Shown here in pieces: positions 39,774-49,321 of a DNA stretch of 64,000 nt. Made by a program: the position numbers and the translations under genes. The notes under the pieces are model-generated. The model saw nothing but the letters and a program-made list of their open reading frames with translations, did not search any database and was not told where the DNA came from. Source of the stretch: Thiobacillus sp. 65-1059 (lineage in GTDB: Bacteria; Pseudomonadota; Gammaproteobacteria; Burkholderiales; Thiobacillaceae); the NCBI GenBank assembly GCA_001897675.1, contig MKUE01000079.1, positions 1 through 64,000 on the forward strand, read 5' to 3'. How positions within the stretch are numbered: the stretch's first letter is position 1; each line of letters starts with the position of its first letter.

Positions 39774-40323
39774 TTGCACACCTCACCTGTTCGAGTTTTC
39801 CTGAATGGGTTTTGCCGTCCGCGCGCCAGACGAAGCGCAGGTCGAATTGGCCGTCGCGCGGCACGCTGTAGGTCGTCATGCCCTGGTTCCAGTCCCCCGG
39901 CGCGAAGGTCTGCGCGGCGGGGAACTGCGCCCAGTTGAAGGCGATGCGCGCGGCCTCGTTCACGCCCTGCCGTTTCCAGATGCGTTCCCACTCGACCTTG
40001 CTGCGAATGGCGCGTGGCGGCTGTCCGGCCGGTTCATAGCGCCAGTCGGCCAGGCGGTGCTGAATCGGCGTCTCGCCGATATTGCGCACCACCGTCATGA
40101 AGATGCATTCGGCGGCGTAGCGTTCCGCCGCGGTGGCGGAAAAGCCCCGCGCCTGATAAAAACCGCGCGCCTGGTCCGGGCTGATCTGGGTCAGGCGCAC
40201 CTGGATGGCGCCGCTTTCGGCTTGCCAGGTGGCCAGCCCGGTTTCCGCATCCACGCTGAAATCGGTACCGGCAATGGAGGCGCTACTCCACGCAGCCAGC
40301 AGGGTCAGGGTCGACAGGCGCAT
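39760..40323 (-). CDS. hypothetical exported protein
   Basis: A 187-residue protein that I do not recognise. An N-terminal signal peptide (MRLSTLTLLAAWSSASIAG) is followed by a mature region with FSVDAETGLATWQAESGAIQVRLTQ, YAAECIFMTVVRNIGETPIQHRLADW and, near the end, PRDGQFDLRFVWRADGKTHSG. It contains two Cys. The strand pattern suggests a beta-sandwich periplasmic protein. It is the first gene of a pair with the TlpA-like protein (14-base overlap), so a redox or cytochrome-assembly role is possible but unproven. Divergent from lipA across 49 bases. Confidence 0.72.
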   Translation of the reverse strand: MRLSTLTLLAAWSSASIAGTDFSVDAETGLATWQAESGAIQVRLTQISPDQARGFYQARGFSATAAERYAAECIFMTVVRNIGETPIQHRLADWRYEPAGQPPRAIRSKVEWERIWKRQGVNEAARIAFNWAQFPAAQTFAPGDWNQGMTTYSVPRDGQFDLRFVWRADGKTHSGKLEQVRCANETS

Positions 40324-40372
40324 AAGCTAAAATCCCAAGAGTTGATATTCCCGACGTTGTTCCGAGCATATT

Positions 40373-41299
40373 ATGGCAGACCCTCTCCAGCACAAAGGCG
40401 CCGCCAAGACCGCGCGCATCCCGATCAAGATCGTGCCGCAGCCGCGCATGCGCCTGCCGCCCTGGATCCGCGTCAAGTCGCCCAACCTGCCGAACGTGGC
40501 GCGGCTGAAGGGCATCCTGCGCGAGGCGAAACTGCACACGGTGTGCGAAGAGGCCTCGTGCCCCAACCTCGGCGAGTGCTTCGGCCACGGCACCGCCACC
40601 TTCATGATCCTCGGCGACCTCTGCACGCGGCGCTGCCCCTTCTGCGACGTCGGCCATGGCACGCCGTTGCCGCCGGATGCCGACGAACCGCGCCACCTGG
40701 CCGAGACGATCGCGCTGATGGCGCTGCAATACGTGGTCATCACCAGCGTCGACCGCGACGACCTGCGCGACGGCGGCGCCGGGCATTTCGCGCAGTGCAT
40801 CGCGGCGGTGCGCGAAGCCTCGCCGGCCACCCGCATCGAGATCCTCACCCCGGATTTCCGCGGCCGCCTCGACAAGGCGCTGGACATGCTCGACATGGCG
40901 CCGCCCGACGTGATGAACCACAACCTGGAAACCGTGCCGCGTCTCTATAAGGCGGCGCGCCCGGGCGCCGACTATGCGCATTCGCTGAAGCTGCTGCAGG
41001 ACTTCAAGGCACGCCATCCCGGCATCCCGACCAAGTCCGGCCTGATGCTGGGGCTGGGCGAGGAGGACGACGAGATCCTGCAGGTGATGCGCGACCTGCG
41101 CGCGCACGACGTCGACATGCTCACCCTCGGCCAGTACCTGCAGCCCTCGCAGCACCACCTGCCGGTGCTGCGCTTCGTCACCCCGGAGCGCTTCGCGCAG
41201 TTCGAGCAGGAGGCGCTGGCGATGGGCTTCAGGCATGCCGCCTGCGGGCCGATGGTGCGGTCGAGCTATCACGCCGATCAGCAGGCCGCGGGGGTTTGA
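40373..41299 (+). CDS. lipA: lipoyl synthase
   Basis: A 308-residue radical SAM enzyme that inserts two sulfurs into octanoyl groups. The auxiliary cluster ligands are in [12 protein letters not shown], and the radical SAM cluster motif is [10 protein letters not shown]. Other landmarks are [42 protein letters not shown] and the C-terminal VRSSYHAD (the conserved Ser that ligates the auxiliary cluster). TAAAAT at 40328-40333 could be a -10 box. The minus-strand ABC permease gene begins its stop at the next base. Confidence 0.97.
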   Translation: MADPLQHKGAAKTARIPIKIVPQPRMRLPPWIRVKSPNLPNVARLKGILREAKLHTVCEEASCPNLGECFGHGTATFMILGDLCTRRCPFCDVGHGTPLPPDADEPRHLAETIALMALQYVVITSVDRDDLRDGGAGHFAQCIAAVREASPATRIEILTPDFRGRLDKALDMLDMAPPDVMNHNLETVPRLYKAARPGADYAHSLKLLQDFKARHPGIPTKSGLMLGLGEEDDEILQVMRDLRAHDVDMLTLGQYLQPSQHHLPVLRFVTPERFAQFEQEALAMGFRHAACGPMVRSSYHADQQAAGV

Positions 41300-42085
41300 C
41301 TATTTGAGCAGTCGCCGCCGCGTCAGCGCCAGCGCGATCACGTAGCCGATGCTGCCGTAGATCACCAGCGCGGCGGCATGCAGCGCAATGTTGTCGGGCA
41401 TGCTGCCGACGACCAGCGGGCGCGCCAGATCGATGGCATGGGTGAGCGGCAGCCAGGCCGACACGCTTTGCACCGGCGGCGGCAGTTGCGATACCGGGAA
41501 GAACACGCCGCACAGCAGCACCATCGGCGTAATCACCAGCGTGAAGTAGTAGAGGAAGAAATCGTAGCTCGGCGACACCGCATTCATCACCAGCCCCATG
41601 CCGCCGAAGCAGAAGCCGACCAGCGCCACCACCGGCACGATCCACAGCGTCATCCAGAAATCGCCGTAGAGCCCGAGCCCCCAGATCACCGCCAGGATCG
41701 CCAGCCCGGACAGCAGGCTCTTCGCCACCGCCCAGGTCAGCTCGCCCAGCATCACGTCGTCGAGCGTGAGCGGCGCGTTGAGGATGGCGTCCCAGGTGCG
41801 CTGCACGTGCATGCGCGAGAAGCTCGAATACAGCACCTCGAACGTGGCGGCGTTCATCGTGCTGTAGGCGACCGTGCCGGCGGCGAGGAAGGTCAGGTAG
41901 GGCATGCCGCCGACATCCGGCAGCAGGCTGCCGAGGCCGTATCCCAGGCCCAGCATGTACAGCATGGGGTCGGCCAGGTTGCCGAGGATGGACGGGATGG
42001 CCAGCTTTCTCCACACCAGGTAGTTGCGCTGCCACACCGGGATGAAGCGCCACGACAGGCGCGGGAGGCGAAAAAAATGCGTCAT
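41300..42085 (-). CDS. ABC-2 type transporter permease (NodJ-like)
   Basis: A 261-residue permease with six membrane helices of the ABC-2 type. WRKLAIPSILGNLADPMLYMLGLGYGLG and AGTVAYSTMNAATFEVLYSSFSRMHVQRTWDAILNAPLTLDDVMLGE match the NodJ family. These exporters move lipo-oligosaccharides or drugs; nod genes are not present here, so the substrate is unknown. It lies four bases after the ATPase stop and is convergent with lipA with no spacer. Confidence 0.88.
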   Translation of the reverse strand: MTHFFRLPRLSWRFIPVWQRNYLVWRKLAIPSILGNLADPMLYMLGLGYGLGSLLPDVGGMPYLTFLAAGTVAYSTMNAATFEVLYSSFSRMHVQRTWDAILNAPLTLDDVMLGELTWAVAKSLLSGLAILAVIWGLGLYGDFWMTLWIVPVVALVGFCFGGMGLVMNAVSPSYDFFLYYFTLVITPMVLLCGVFFPVSQLPPPVQSVSAWLPLTHAIDLARPLVVGSMPDNIALHAAALVIYGSIGYVIALALTRRRLLK

Positions 42086-42089
42086 GCGC

Positions 42090-42988
<899 letters not shown>

Positions 42989-42995
<7 letters not shown>

Positions 42996-43618
42996 GGGCA
43001 GGCCTCCGTGAACGCCTGCTTCAGTTCCTTGAGCCTGCCATGAAAGAAGTGCCCGGCTTCGGGGATGATTTTCGTGGAGAGCTGCTGCTGCTCCGCCCAC
43101 AGGCGAATGGCGGCGGGCGGAATGAGTTCGTCGGCGTCGCCGTAGATCACCACGGTGTCGGGCGGCACCGGGTCGAATTCATACATGGTGACCGCCGGCG
43201 CGACCAGGATCAGCCGCTGTGCGTGGAGCTGCTGGCGCAGCCGGTGCTGCACGAAGGCGCCGAACGAAAATCCGGCCAGGACCCAGGGCAGGCCGGGGTA
43301 GCTGGCTTCGACGAAGCGGGCGACCGCCAGCAAATCCTCGGCTTCGCCGACGCCGGCGTCGAATTCGCCGTCGCTCATGCCGACGCCGCGGAAATTCGGG
43401 CGCACGCTGACCCAGCCCGCCTCGTTGGCCGCCTTGGCCAGGGTGGTGACGACCTTGTTGTCGAGACTGCCGCCGTGCAGCGGATGCGGGTGCGCGACCA
43501 GCAGCAGGCCATGGCGTTCGGTTTCGGGGTCGTCGATCACAGTTTCCAGCCGGCCTGCCGGCACCGGGATGCGCAGCTTGTAGCGCTTCATTCTGGCTGC
43601 TTCGTCCGGGCGTTTCAC
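42989..43618 (-). CDS. alpha/beta hydrolase
   Basis: A 209-residue hydrolase of the small CocE/DUF-type group. [21 protein letters not shown] and [20 protein letters not shown] are typical; the nucleophile is in [10 protein letters not shown] (GFSFG, Ser central), Asp in [12 protein letters not shown], and the His in EAGHFFHG. The substrate is not known. The ATG at 43618 overlaps the ferredoxin stop (ATGA); an ATG nine codons later is also possible. Confidence 0.87.
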
Positions 43619-43932
43619 TTCAGCTGCAAGCGTTCGACGATACGCCCCTGTTTGAGGTGGACTTCGAAGATTTCATCGATGTCGGTTTCGTCCACGTAGG
43701 TATACCAGACGCCCTCGGGATAGACGACCAGCAGCGGGCCTTCGTCGCAGCGGTCGAGGCAGCCGGCGCTGTTGATGCGGCATTTGCCTTCGCCATTGAG
43801 GCTGGCGTGCTTGACCTTCTTCTTCAGGTAGTCGCGCATGTGCTGGCCGCCGGATGCGCCGCAGCATTTGGCGCCGTCGTCGCGCAGGTTGGTGCAGAAA
43901 AAGACGTGGTGTTTGAAATACTGGTCAGTCAT
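43615..43932 (-). CDS. thioredoxin-like [2Fe-2S] ferredoxin
   Basis: A 105-residue protein with the Shethna-type, thioredoxin-like ferredoxin pattern. The likely cluster ligands are in HHVFFCTNLRD, AKCCGASGG and INSAGCLDRCDEGPLLVVYPEG; WYTYVDETDIDEIFEVHLKQG follows. It probably carries electrons; the partner is unknown. Four consecutive overlapping minus-strand genes surround it. The ATG at 43932 overlaps the end of the pyrophosphohydrolase gene by eight bases. Confidence 0.9.
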   Translation of the reverse strand: MTDQYFKHHVFFCTNLRDDGAKCCGASGGQHMRDYLKKKVKHASLNGEGKCRINSAGCLDRCDEGPLLVVYPEGVWYTYVDETDIDEIFEVHLKQGRIVERLQLK

Positions 43933-44305
43933 CCGAAAAGTCCGAATATTTGAGCGCATTGCCATGCGCCCTGTCGATGGGATACTTGCGTGCATTGATC
44001 GCCAGCTTGTCGGCGGCGGCATCGAGCAGGTCGATCTCCAGCACGTCGGCCAGCCGGGTCAGGTAGATCAGCACGTCGGCAATCTCCTGGCGTACCGCCT
44101 CGTGCTGTTCGGCGCTCAGGTGGCGGCTTTGTTCCGCCGTCAGCCACTGGAAGGGCTCGAGCAGCTCCGCCGTTTCCACGCTCAGCGCCATCACCAGGTT
44201 CTTCGGGGTATGGTAGCGTTCCCAGGCGCGGGCTTGCGCAAATTCGCGGATGCGCCGGCGCAGGGCATCGAGGCTGTCGATCTCGTGAGGGCTCATGGAC
44301 GGCAT
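43925..44305 (-). CDS. MazG-like nucleotide pyrophosphohydrolase
   Basis: A 126-residue all-alpha NTP pyrophosphohydrolase. The metal-binding pattern is LSVETAELLEPFQW (E-x-x-E) followed by RQEIADVLIYLTRLADVLEIDL (E-x-x-D). The DxxKLAINARKYP segment is typical for the RS21-C6/dCTP pyrophosphatase-like group that clears non-canonical nucleotides. First gene of the minus-strand run to the ABC exporter. Start MPSM at 44305; MSPH nine bases later is equally possible. Confidence 0.9.
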   Translation of the reverse strand: MPSMSPHEIDSLDALRRRIREFAQARAWERYHTPKNLVMALSVETAELLEPFQWLTAEQSRHLSAEQHEAVRQEIADVLIYLTRLADVLEIDLLDAAADKLAINARKYPIDRAHGNALKYSDFSDD

Positions 44306-44463
44306 GATACCGCGGCAGGCGACGGCCCTACGACAACGCTGTCAAGCGGCCAACGCTCCCGGCAGGACGGGGCGCGCGAAACCCCTTGTTTATCAAGGCG
44401 CTGAAGTGTTTGCGGTTTGGCCTGCGGCTTGCTTGCTGTCTGTGGCGATGAAACCGGTTTTTT

Positions 44464-44492
44464 AATCCGCTCTGGCATAATGCCAGCGGATT
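44464..44492 (+). promoter_or_regulatory. palindrome with sigma-54-like spacing at the start of the EPS operon
   Basis: Outer arms AATCCG / CGGATT and inner arms CTGGCA / TGCCAG (loop TAA) form a long inverted repeat 25 bases before the first EPS gene. It contains TGGCAT with GG at 44474-44475 and GC at 44486-44487, the GG-N10-GC spacing of sigma-54 promoters. The -12 half (CAGCG) is poor. It also contains CATAAT, a fair sigma-70 -10. It may be an operator that overlaps a promoter. Confidence 0.45.
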
Positions 44493-44516
44493 AACAGCCT
44501 ATAAGGGAGGGTGGAA

Positions 44517-45140
44517 ATGTTTACGAGCAACAAGCGCATTGCACGCGTCGGGGTGGTGCTGGCCGTGGCCGCCATGGCGGGCTGTTCCAGCACGCCGACC
44601 TATCCGCCCGCCCCCACGCAGACGGGCAGCTACGACTGGAACTATCTGGTCGGACCGGGCGACTCGGTCCAGGTGTTCGTCTGGCGCAATCCCGAGGTGT
44701 CCGGCAGCTTCCCGGTGCGTCCCGACGGCAAGATGACCATGAATCTGGTCGAGGATATCCAGGCCTCCGGAAAAACCCCCAGCCAGCTGGCGCGCGACAT
44801 CGAGAAGGCGCTCGCCAAATACATCCAGGAACCCATCGTCACCGTCATCGTCGCCGGCGGCATCGGGCCGTTCGACCAGCAGATCCGCGTGGTCGGCGAA
44901 GCGGCCAAGCCGCAGGCGCTGAATTACCGAGAAAAGATGAGCCTGGTCGATCTGATGATTGCAGTCGGCGGCCTCACCGATTTTGCCGCGGGCAACAAGG
45001 CCTACATTCTGCGTACCGTGGACGGCAAGCAGGAGCGCCTCGGCGTGCGTCTGGAAGACCTGCTGAAAGGCGGCGACGTTTCAGCCAACGTCGCCATGCG
45101 CCCGGGCGATGTGCTGGTGGTGCCCGAAAGCCTGTTCTAA
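44517..45140 (+). CDS. XrtA-type polysaccharide export lipoprotein (Wza-like)
   Basis: A 207-residue outer-membrane export protein. Lipobox AAMAGC (Cys near residue 23), then a polysaccharide export (Poly_export) domain (YDWNYLVGPGDSVQVFVWRNPEVSGSFPVRPDGKMTMNLVEDI) and a SLBB-like part (IRVVGEAAKPQALNYREKMSLVDLMIAVGGLTDFAAGNKA). It is short compared with Wza and fits the export protein that opens PEP-CTERM/exosortase EPS loci. AAGGGAGG seven bases before the ATG at 44517 fixes the start. An intrinsic terminator follows within 15 bases. Confidence 0.93.
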   Translation: MFTSNKRIARVGVVLAVAAMAGCSSTPTYPPAPTQTGSYDWNYLVGPGDSVQVFVWRNPEVSGSFPVRPDGKMTMNLVEDIQASGKTPSQLARDIEKALAKYIQEPIVTVIVAGGIGPFDQQIRVVGEAAKPQALNYREKMSLVDLMIAVGGLTDFAAGNKAYILRTVDGKQERLGVRLEDLLKGGDVSANVAMRPGDVLVVPESLF

Positions 45141-45152
45141 GTATGTATGTCT

Positions 45153-45176
45153 GCGCCGCCAACCGCGGCGCTTTTT
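45153..45176 (+). terminator. terminator or attenuator after the first EPS gene
   Basis: GCGCCGC, loop CAACC, GCGGCGC and five T residues, 13 bases after the export gene stop and 18 bases before the next start. It lies inside an otherwise tightly packed operon, so partial termination would give more export protein than downstream enzymes. Confidence 0.7.
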
Positions 45177-45193
45177 GATGGTGGAACGTCCGC

Positions 45194-46729
45194 ATGGATC
45201 AAATGCTGCAACAAATTCTGGGCTATGCCAAAGCCGCCTGGCAGCGACGCTGGTGGGGCGTGGCAATGGCCTGGCTGGTGTGCATTGTCGGCTGGACCTG
45301 GGTCATGATGATTCCCGACCGCTATCAGGCGTCGGCGCGCGTCTACGTGGATACGCAAACGCTGTTGAAACCGTTGTTGTCGGGGCTGGCGGCCGAACCC
45401 AATGTCGAGCAGCAGATCAAGCTGATGACGCGTCAGCTGGTCAGCCGCCCGACGCTGGAACGGGTCGCGCGCATGACCGACCTCGACGTGAAGGCGAAAA
45501 CGCCCGAGCAGACCGAAGCCATGCTGAACGGCCTGGCGAGCAAGATTTCCATCGCCGACGCCGGACGCGAAAACCTCTACACCATCAGTTACCAGGATGC
45601 CAACGGCGATCTCGCCAAGAAGGTGGTGCAGTCGCTGCTGACCATTTTCGTGGAAACCAGCCTGGGCAAGACCCGCCAGGACATTTCCAGCTCGCAGCGC
45701 TTCATCGAAGAGCAGCTGCAGCAATACCAGCAAAAGCTGACCGACGCGGAAAACGCGCTCAAGGAATTCAAGCAGAGGCACATCGGCATGATGCCGGGGC
45801 AGGGCGGCGACTACTATGCCAAGCTGGCTGAAGCGAGCAGCCAGCTGCGGCAGGCGCAGCTCGACCAGCAGGAAGCCACCAACCGCCGCAATCAGCTCAA
45901 GCGCCAGCTGGCCGACGAGGAGCCCGAGCTCACCGCGGCCGCCGCCGCGGTATCGACCAACAGCGAGATCGACGGCCGCATCCAGGCGCTGCAGAAGCAG
46001 ATGGACCAGCTGCGCCTGCAATATACCGACATGCACCCCGACATCCAGGCAACCAAGCGCCTGATCGACAAGCTGGAGGCGCAGAAGAAAATCGATCTGG
46101 CCGAGCGCAAGGCCGATCCGGCGGGCGCCAAGATCCAGAACCCGGTCTATCAGCAGCTCACCATCGCCATCGCCGAGGCGGACGCCACCGTCGCGTCGCT
46201 GAATGCGCGGGTGGCCGAATATCAGCGCCGCTACGGCGAACTGCGCAATGCATCCAACATGATTCCGCAGGTTGAGCAGGAATACACCCAACTGACGCGC
46301 GACTACGACGTGTATCGCCAGAACTACGATGCGCTGCTGAAGCGCCGCGAGTCCGTCAGCATGTCCGGCGAAGTCGAGAGCAAGACCGATACGGTCGACT
46401 TCCGGGTGATCGATCCGCCCTTCGTGCCGAGCCAGCCGGCGTGGCCCAACCGCCCGCTGCTGCTGTCGCTGGTAACCCTGGGCGGCCTCGGCGCGGGCGT
46501 GGCAGTGGCTTTCCTGCTGAGCCAGTTGCGCCGTACCGTGGCCGACCGCCGCGCGCTGCGCGAACTGACCGGCCTGCCGCTGCTGGGCGCGGTATCGCGG
46601 GTCGAGACCGATGCAACCCGCCGCCGCAAGCGCAAGGGCCTGCTGACCTATCTGGCGGCGCTGGGCAGCCTGATCGCGGCATACGGTGCGGTGATGATCC
46701 TGCAGATGGTCGTGTCGCGTGCGGGCTAG
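45194..46729 (+). CDS. XrtA-system chain-length determinant (Wzz-like)
   Basis: A 511-residue inner-membrane protein. Wzz domain with a first helix (WWGVAMAWLVCIVGWTWVMM), a periplasmic part with long coiled coils (about residues 165-280 and 330-400; SQRFIEEQLQQYQQKLTDAE), then FRVIDPPFVPSQPAWPNRPLLLS with a second helix near residue 425, and a third helix at the very C-terminus (LLTYLAALGSLIAAYGAVMI). Unlike fused tyrosine kinases there is no kinase domain; the kinase is the next gene. It sets polymer length during EPS export. Confidence 0.92.
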   Translation: MDQMLQQILGYAKAAWQRRWWGVAMAWLVCIVGWTWVMMIPDRYQASARVYVDTQTLLKPLLSGLAAEPNVEQQIKLMTRQLVSRPTLERVARMTDLDVKAKTPEQTEAMLNGLASKISIADAGRENLYTISYQDANGDLAKKVVQSLLTIFVETSLGKTRQDISSSQRFIEEQLQQYQQKLTDAENALKEFKQRHIGMMPGQGGDYYAKLAEASSQLRQAQLDQQEATNRRNQLKRQLADEEPELTAAAAAVSTNSEIDGRIQALQKQMDQLRLQYTDMHPDIQATKRLIDKLEAQKKIDLAERKADPAGAKIQNPVYQQLTIAIAEADATVASLNARVAEYQRRYGELRNASNMIPQVEQEYTQLTRDYDVYRQNYDALLKRRESVSMSGEVESKTDTVDFRVIDPPFVPSQPAWPNRPLLLSLVTLGGLGAGVAVAFLLSQLRRTVADRRALRELTGLPLLGAVSRVETDATRRRKRKGLLTYLAALGSLIAAYGAVMILQMVVSRAG

Positions 46730-46737
46730 GAGAAACC

Positions 46738-47682
46738 ATGAGCATTATTGAAAAAGCAGCGGGTAAGATCGGCATCGGCGCACCCCGTCCGGATTCCCCC
46801 GGCAGCAACGGCGACCCCGGCCACGACGCCAGCCTGATCGAAAACGCGCTCAACAAGCAGCGCAGCAGCCATGCCACGCCCTTCGTCGCCACCCCGGTCG
46901 AGCCCATGTTCAGCGCGCCGGGTGGCGATGCGGTGCCGGAAGGCAACAGCCAGGTGCAGTCGATCAATCTGGCGCGCCTGCACCGCATGGGCGTGGTGGC
47001 GCCGGATGCCGAAAAAAGCCAGATCGCCGAAGAGTTCCGCATCATCAAGCGCCCGCTCATTGCCAATGCCTTCGGTCAGGGCGCCGCGCGGGTCAAGAAC
47101 GGCAATCTCATCATGGTCACCAGTTCGCTGCCGGGCGAGGGCAAGAGCTTCTGCGCGATCAACCTCGCCATCTCGATGGCGATGGAAATGGACCGCACCG
47201 TGCTGCTGATCGACGCCGATGTCGCCAAGCCGCGCGTGCCCGAATATCTCGGCATCCATGCCGACAAGGGCTTGCTGGATGTGCTGCAGGACAAGGATCT
47301 CAAGCTGTCCGACGTGCTGATCAAGACCGACATCTCGAAGCTGACGGTGCTGCCGGCCGGCCGCACCTACAAGCGTGCAACCGAACTGCTGGCGAGCGCC
47401 GCCATGACCCGCCTGGTCGAGGACATCGGGAATCGTTATCCCGACCGTATAATCCTGTTCGACTCGCCGCCGCTGCTGGCGACCAGCGAATCGAGCGTGC
47501 TGGCCACCCATATGGGGCAGATCGTCATGGTGGTGGAAGCCGAAAAAACCTCGCAGGAGGCGGTGCGCGAGGCGCTGAGGCATATCCAGTCATGCGAGGT
47601 GGTGGGCATGCTGCTGAACAAGACCACCCCGACCCCGGGCGCAGATTACTACTATGGCTACTATGGCAGTCCCGGAAAATAA
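46738..47682 (+). CDS. XrtA-associated tyrosine autokinase
   Basis: A 314-residue BY-kinase. Walker A SSLPGEGKSFCAINLAISMA, Walker A' LLIDADVAKPRV and Walker B ILFDSPPLL. The C-terminus carries a tyrosine cluster (YYYGYYG) for autophosphorylation. With the Wzz-like protein eight bases upstream it forms the split chain-length kinase pair typical of these loci. The first 90 residues are an unstructured linker. The last 29 bases overlap the next gene. Confidence 0.94.
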   Translation: MSIIEKAAGKIGIGAPRPDSPGSNGDPGHDASLIENALNKQRSSHATPFVATPVEPMFSAPGGDAVPEGNSQVQSINLARLHRMGVVAPDAEKSQIAEEFRIIKRPLIANAFGQGAARVKNGNLIMVTSSLPGEGKSFCAINLAISMAMEMDRTVLLIDADVAKPRVPEYLGIHADKGLLDVLQDKDLKLSDVLIKTDISKLTVLPAGRTYKRATELLASAAMTRLVEDIGNRYPDRIILFDSPPLLATSESSVLATHMGQIVMVVEAEKTSQEAVREALRHIQSCEVVGMLLNKTTPTPGADYYYGYYGSPGK

Positions 47683-49240
47683 GCTCCGCTCGGGCAGCGC
47701 CAGCGCGGCGCCGCACCGGCAAGCTCTCCGCGCAGGCGCTGTTTCCGTTTTCACCGCGTTGGCATTCGCACCTGCCGCCGCCGCCGATTGGCGCTTCGAG
47801 CCGACCCTGAATGCGTCCGCCATTTACACCGACAACGTCAACCAAAGCGCGAGCAAGCCCGAAGACGCGATGATCCTGAGCGCAACCCCGGGCTTCACGC
47901 TGCGCTCCAGGGGCTTGCGCCGGGCGCAGGCCACGCTGCAATATGGCCTGACCGGCGTGGCGCGTTTCGGCGGCGACACCAGCGACGACCTCTACCACAA
48001 CCTCAATGCCGCCGGCAAAGCCGAACTGGTCGAGGATTTCCTGTTCGTCGACGGCAGCGCGCGCGTCTCGCAGGAACTCATCTCCTTGCTGGGCTCGCCC
48101 GCCGACGCCGAAATCAACAACCGCAACCGCGCCACCGTCGGCACCTACTCGATCAGCCCCTACATCCGGAAGCGCCTCGGTACCTTCGCCAACGCGCAGG
48201 CGCGCTACACCGCCAGCGGCGCGATTTTCGAGAACGACGTCGCCGCCAATTCCAACGCGAATTCGTTCAGCGCGGGGCTGAACAGCGGCACCCGCTTCGA
48301 CGATCTCAGCTGGGGGCTCAATTACTCCATCCGCAAGGCGCAAAACCGCAGTGCCGTGGATACCACCTTCGAACGCGCCAGCGCCACCGCAGGCTATGCG
48401 CTGACCCGCAAATTCCGCGTGTTCGGCTCGGTCGGCCAGGACTGGAACGATTACCTCAGCACCAGCGGAACCAGCGGTTCCTCCTACAGCGCCGGCTTCG
48501 GCTGGTCGCCCACGCGCCGCACCAGCGTCGAGGCTTCGGCGGGCGAGCGCTATTTCGGCCGCACCTTTAGCCTTGCCGGCAGCCACCGCACGCGCTCGTC
48601 AAACTGGAACCTGCGTTATTCCGAGGATGTTGGCGACATCACGCAGCAGTTGCTGGAAGAAAGCAGCAAGTTGTTTTTTGTGTGCGAAACATTTCCTTTT
48701 CTGCGGCCTGCCGCCGACCTCGCAGAGCTGTCTCCGGCGGGTTGTTGGGGGCCCTATACGGCAGGGCAGATAATAAGCAGAAGCAATTTGCCGGACCCGG
48801 TTCTGGTCGCCCTTGGCCTGAAGAACATCGGCATTACCAAGGGCGTTTACATCATCAAGAGCCTGACGGCCGGGGTGTCGTGGAATCTTGGCCGATTCGA
48901 TTTCGGGCTGTCGGCATACGATACCAAGCGTCTCTATCAGGCGCTGCGCGACGCGCAGGACCATGTTCAGGGCGTGATCGGCTCCGTCAGCTATCGCTTG
49001 ACTCCCCAGACCACGGCCAACAGCAGCCTGTCGCTCAGCCGCAATAGCCTGGACAGCGCAGTGACGGGCGGCGGGGCCCGGGAGGACGGCATTCTCAGCT
49101 TCAGCCTTGGCCTCAACCGCCGTTTCACCGACCAGCTCAACGGCGCGCTGGTTTTCCGCCATACTCGACGGGATTCAAACGCCGCGAATTCAGACTACGA
49201 CGAGAACCGGCTCACGGCTACGGTCGGCATGCGCTTCTGA
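47654..49240 (+). CDS. XrtA-system outer-membrane beta-barrel protein (TIGR03016-like)
   Basis: A 528-residue exported protein. The N-terminus has a poorly typical leader with a hydrophobic stretch (GAVSVFTALAFAPAAAA) before DWRFEPTLNASAIYTDNVNQS. The remainder is built of alternating beta strands (LRSRGLRRAQATLQYGLTG, SWGLNYSIRKAQNRSAVD, LGLNRRFTDQLNGALVFRHTRR) that end in a terminal Phe (VGMRF), typical for outer-membrane barrels. A protein of this type follows the tyrosine kinase in many PEP-CTERM EPS loci and may be the outer-membrane pore or assembly factor. Starts at 47654 or 47663; both overlap the kinase gene. Confidence 0.85.
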   Translation: MATMAVPENKLRSGSASAAPHRQALRAGAVSVFTALAFAPAAAADWRFEPTLNASAIYTDNVNQSASKPEDAMILSATPGFTLRSRGLRRAQATLQYGLTGVARFGGDTSDDLYHNLNAAGKAELVEDFLFVDGSARVSQELISLLGSPADAEINNRNRATVGTYSISPYIRKRLGTFANAQARYTASGAIFENDVAANSNANSFSAGLNSGTRFDDLSWGLNYSIRKAQNRSAVDTTFERASATAGYALTRKFRVFGSVGQDWNDYLSTSGTSGSSYSAGFGWSPTRRTSVEASAGERYFGRTFSLAGSHRTRSSNWNLRYSEDVGDITQQLLEESSKLFFVCETFPFLRPAADLAELSPAGCWGPYTAGQIISRSNLPDPVLVALGLKNIGITKGVYIIKSLTAGVSWNLGRFDFGLSAYDTKRLYQALRDAQDHVQGVIGSVSYRLTPQTTANSSLSLSRNSLDSAVTGGGAREDGILSFSLGLNRRFTDQLNGALVFRHTRRDSNAANSDYDENRLTATVGMRF

Positions 49241-49321
49241 CCACCATTCCGGAATGGCACAGCCGTTGCAGCGCATTCTGCGCGCACACGGGCGGTGCCC
49301 CACTCAGACAACGGAACGTCC

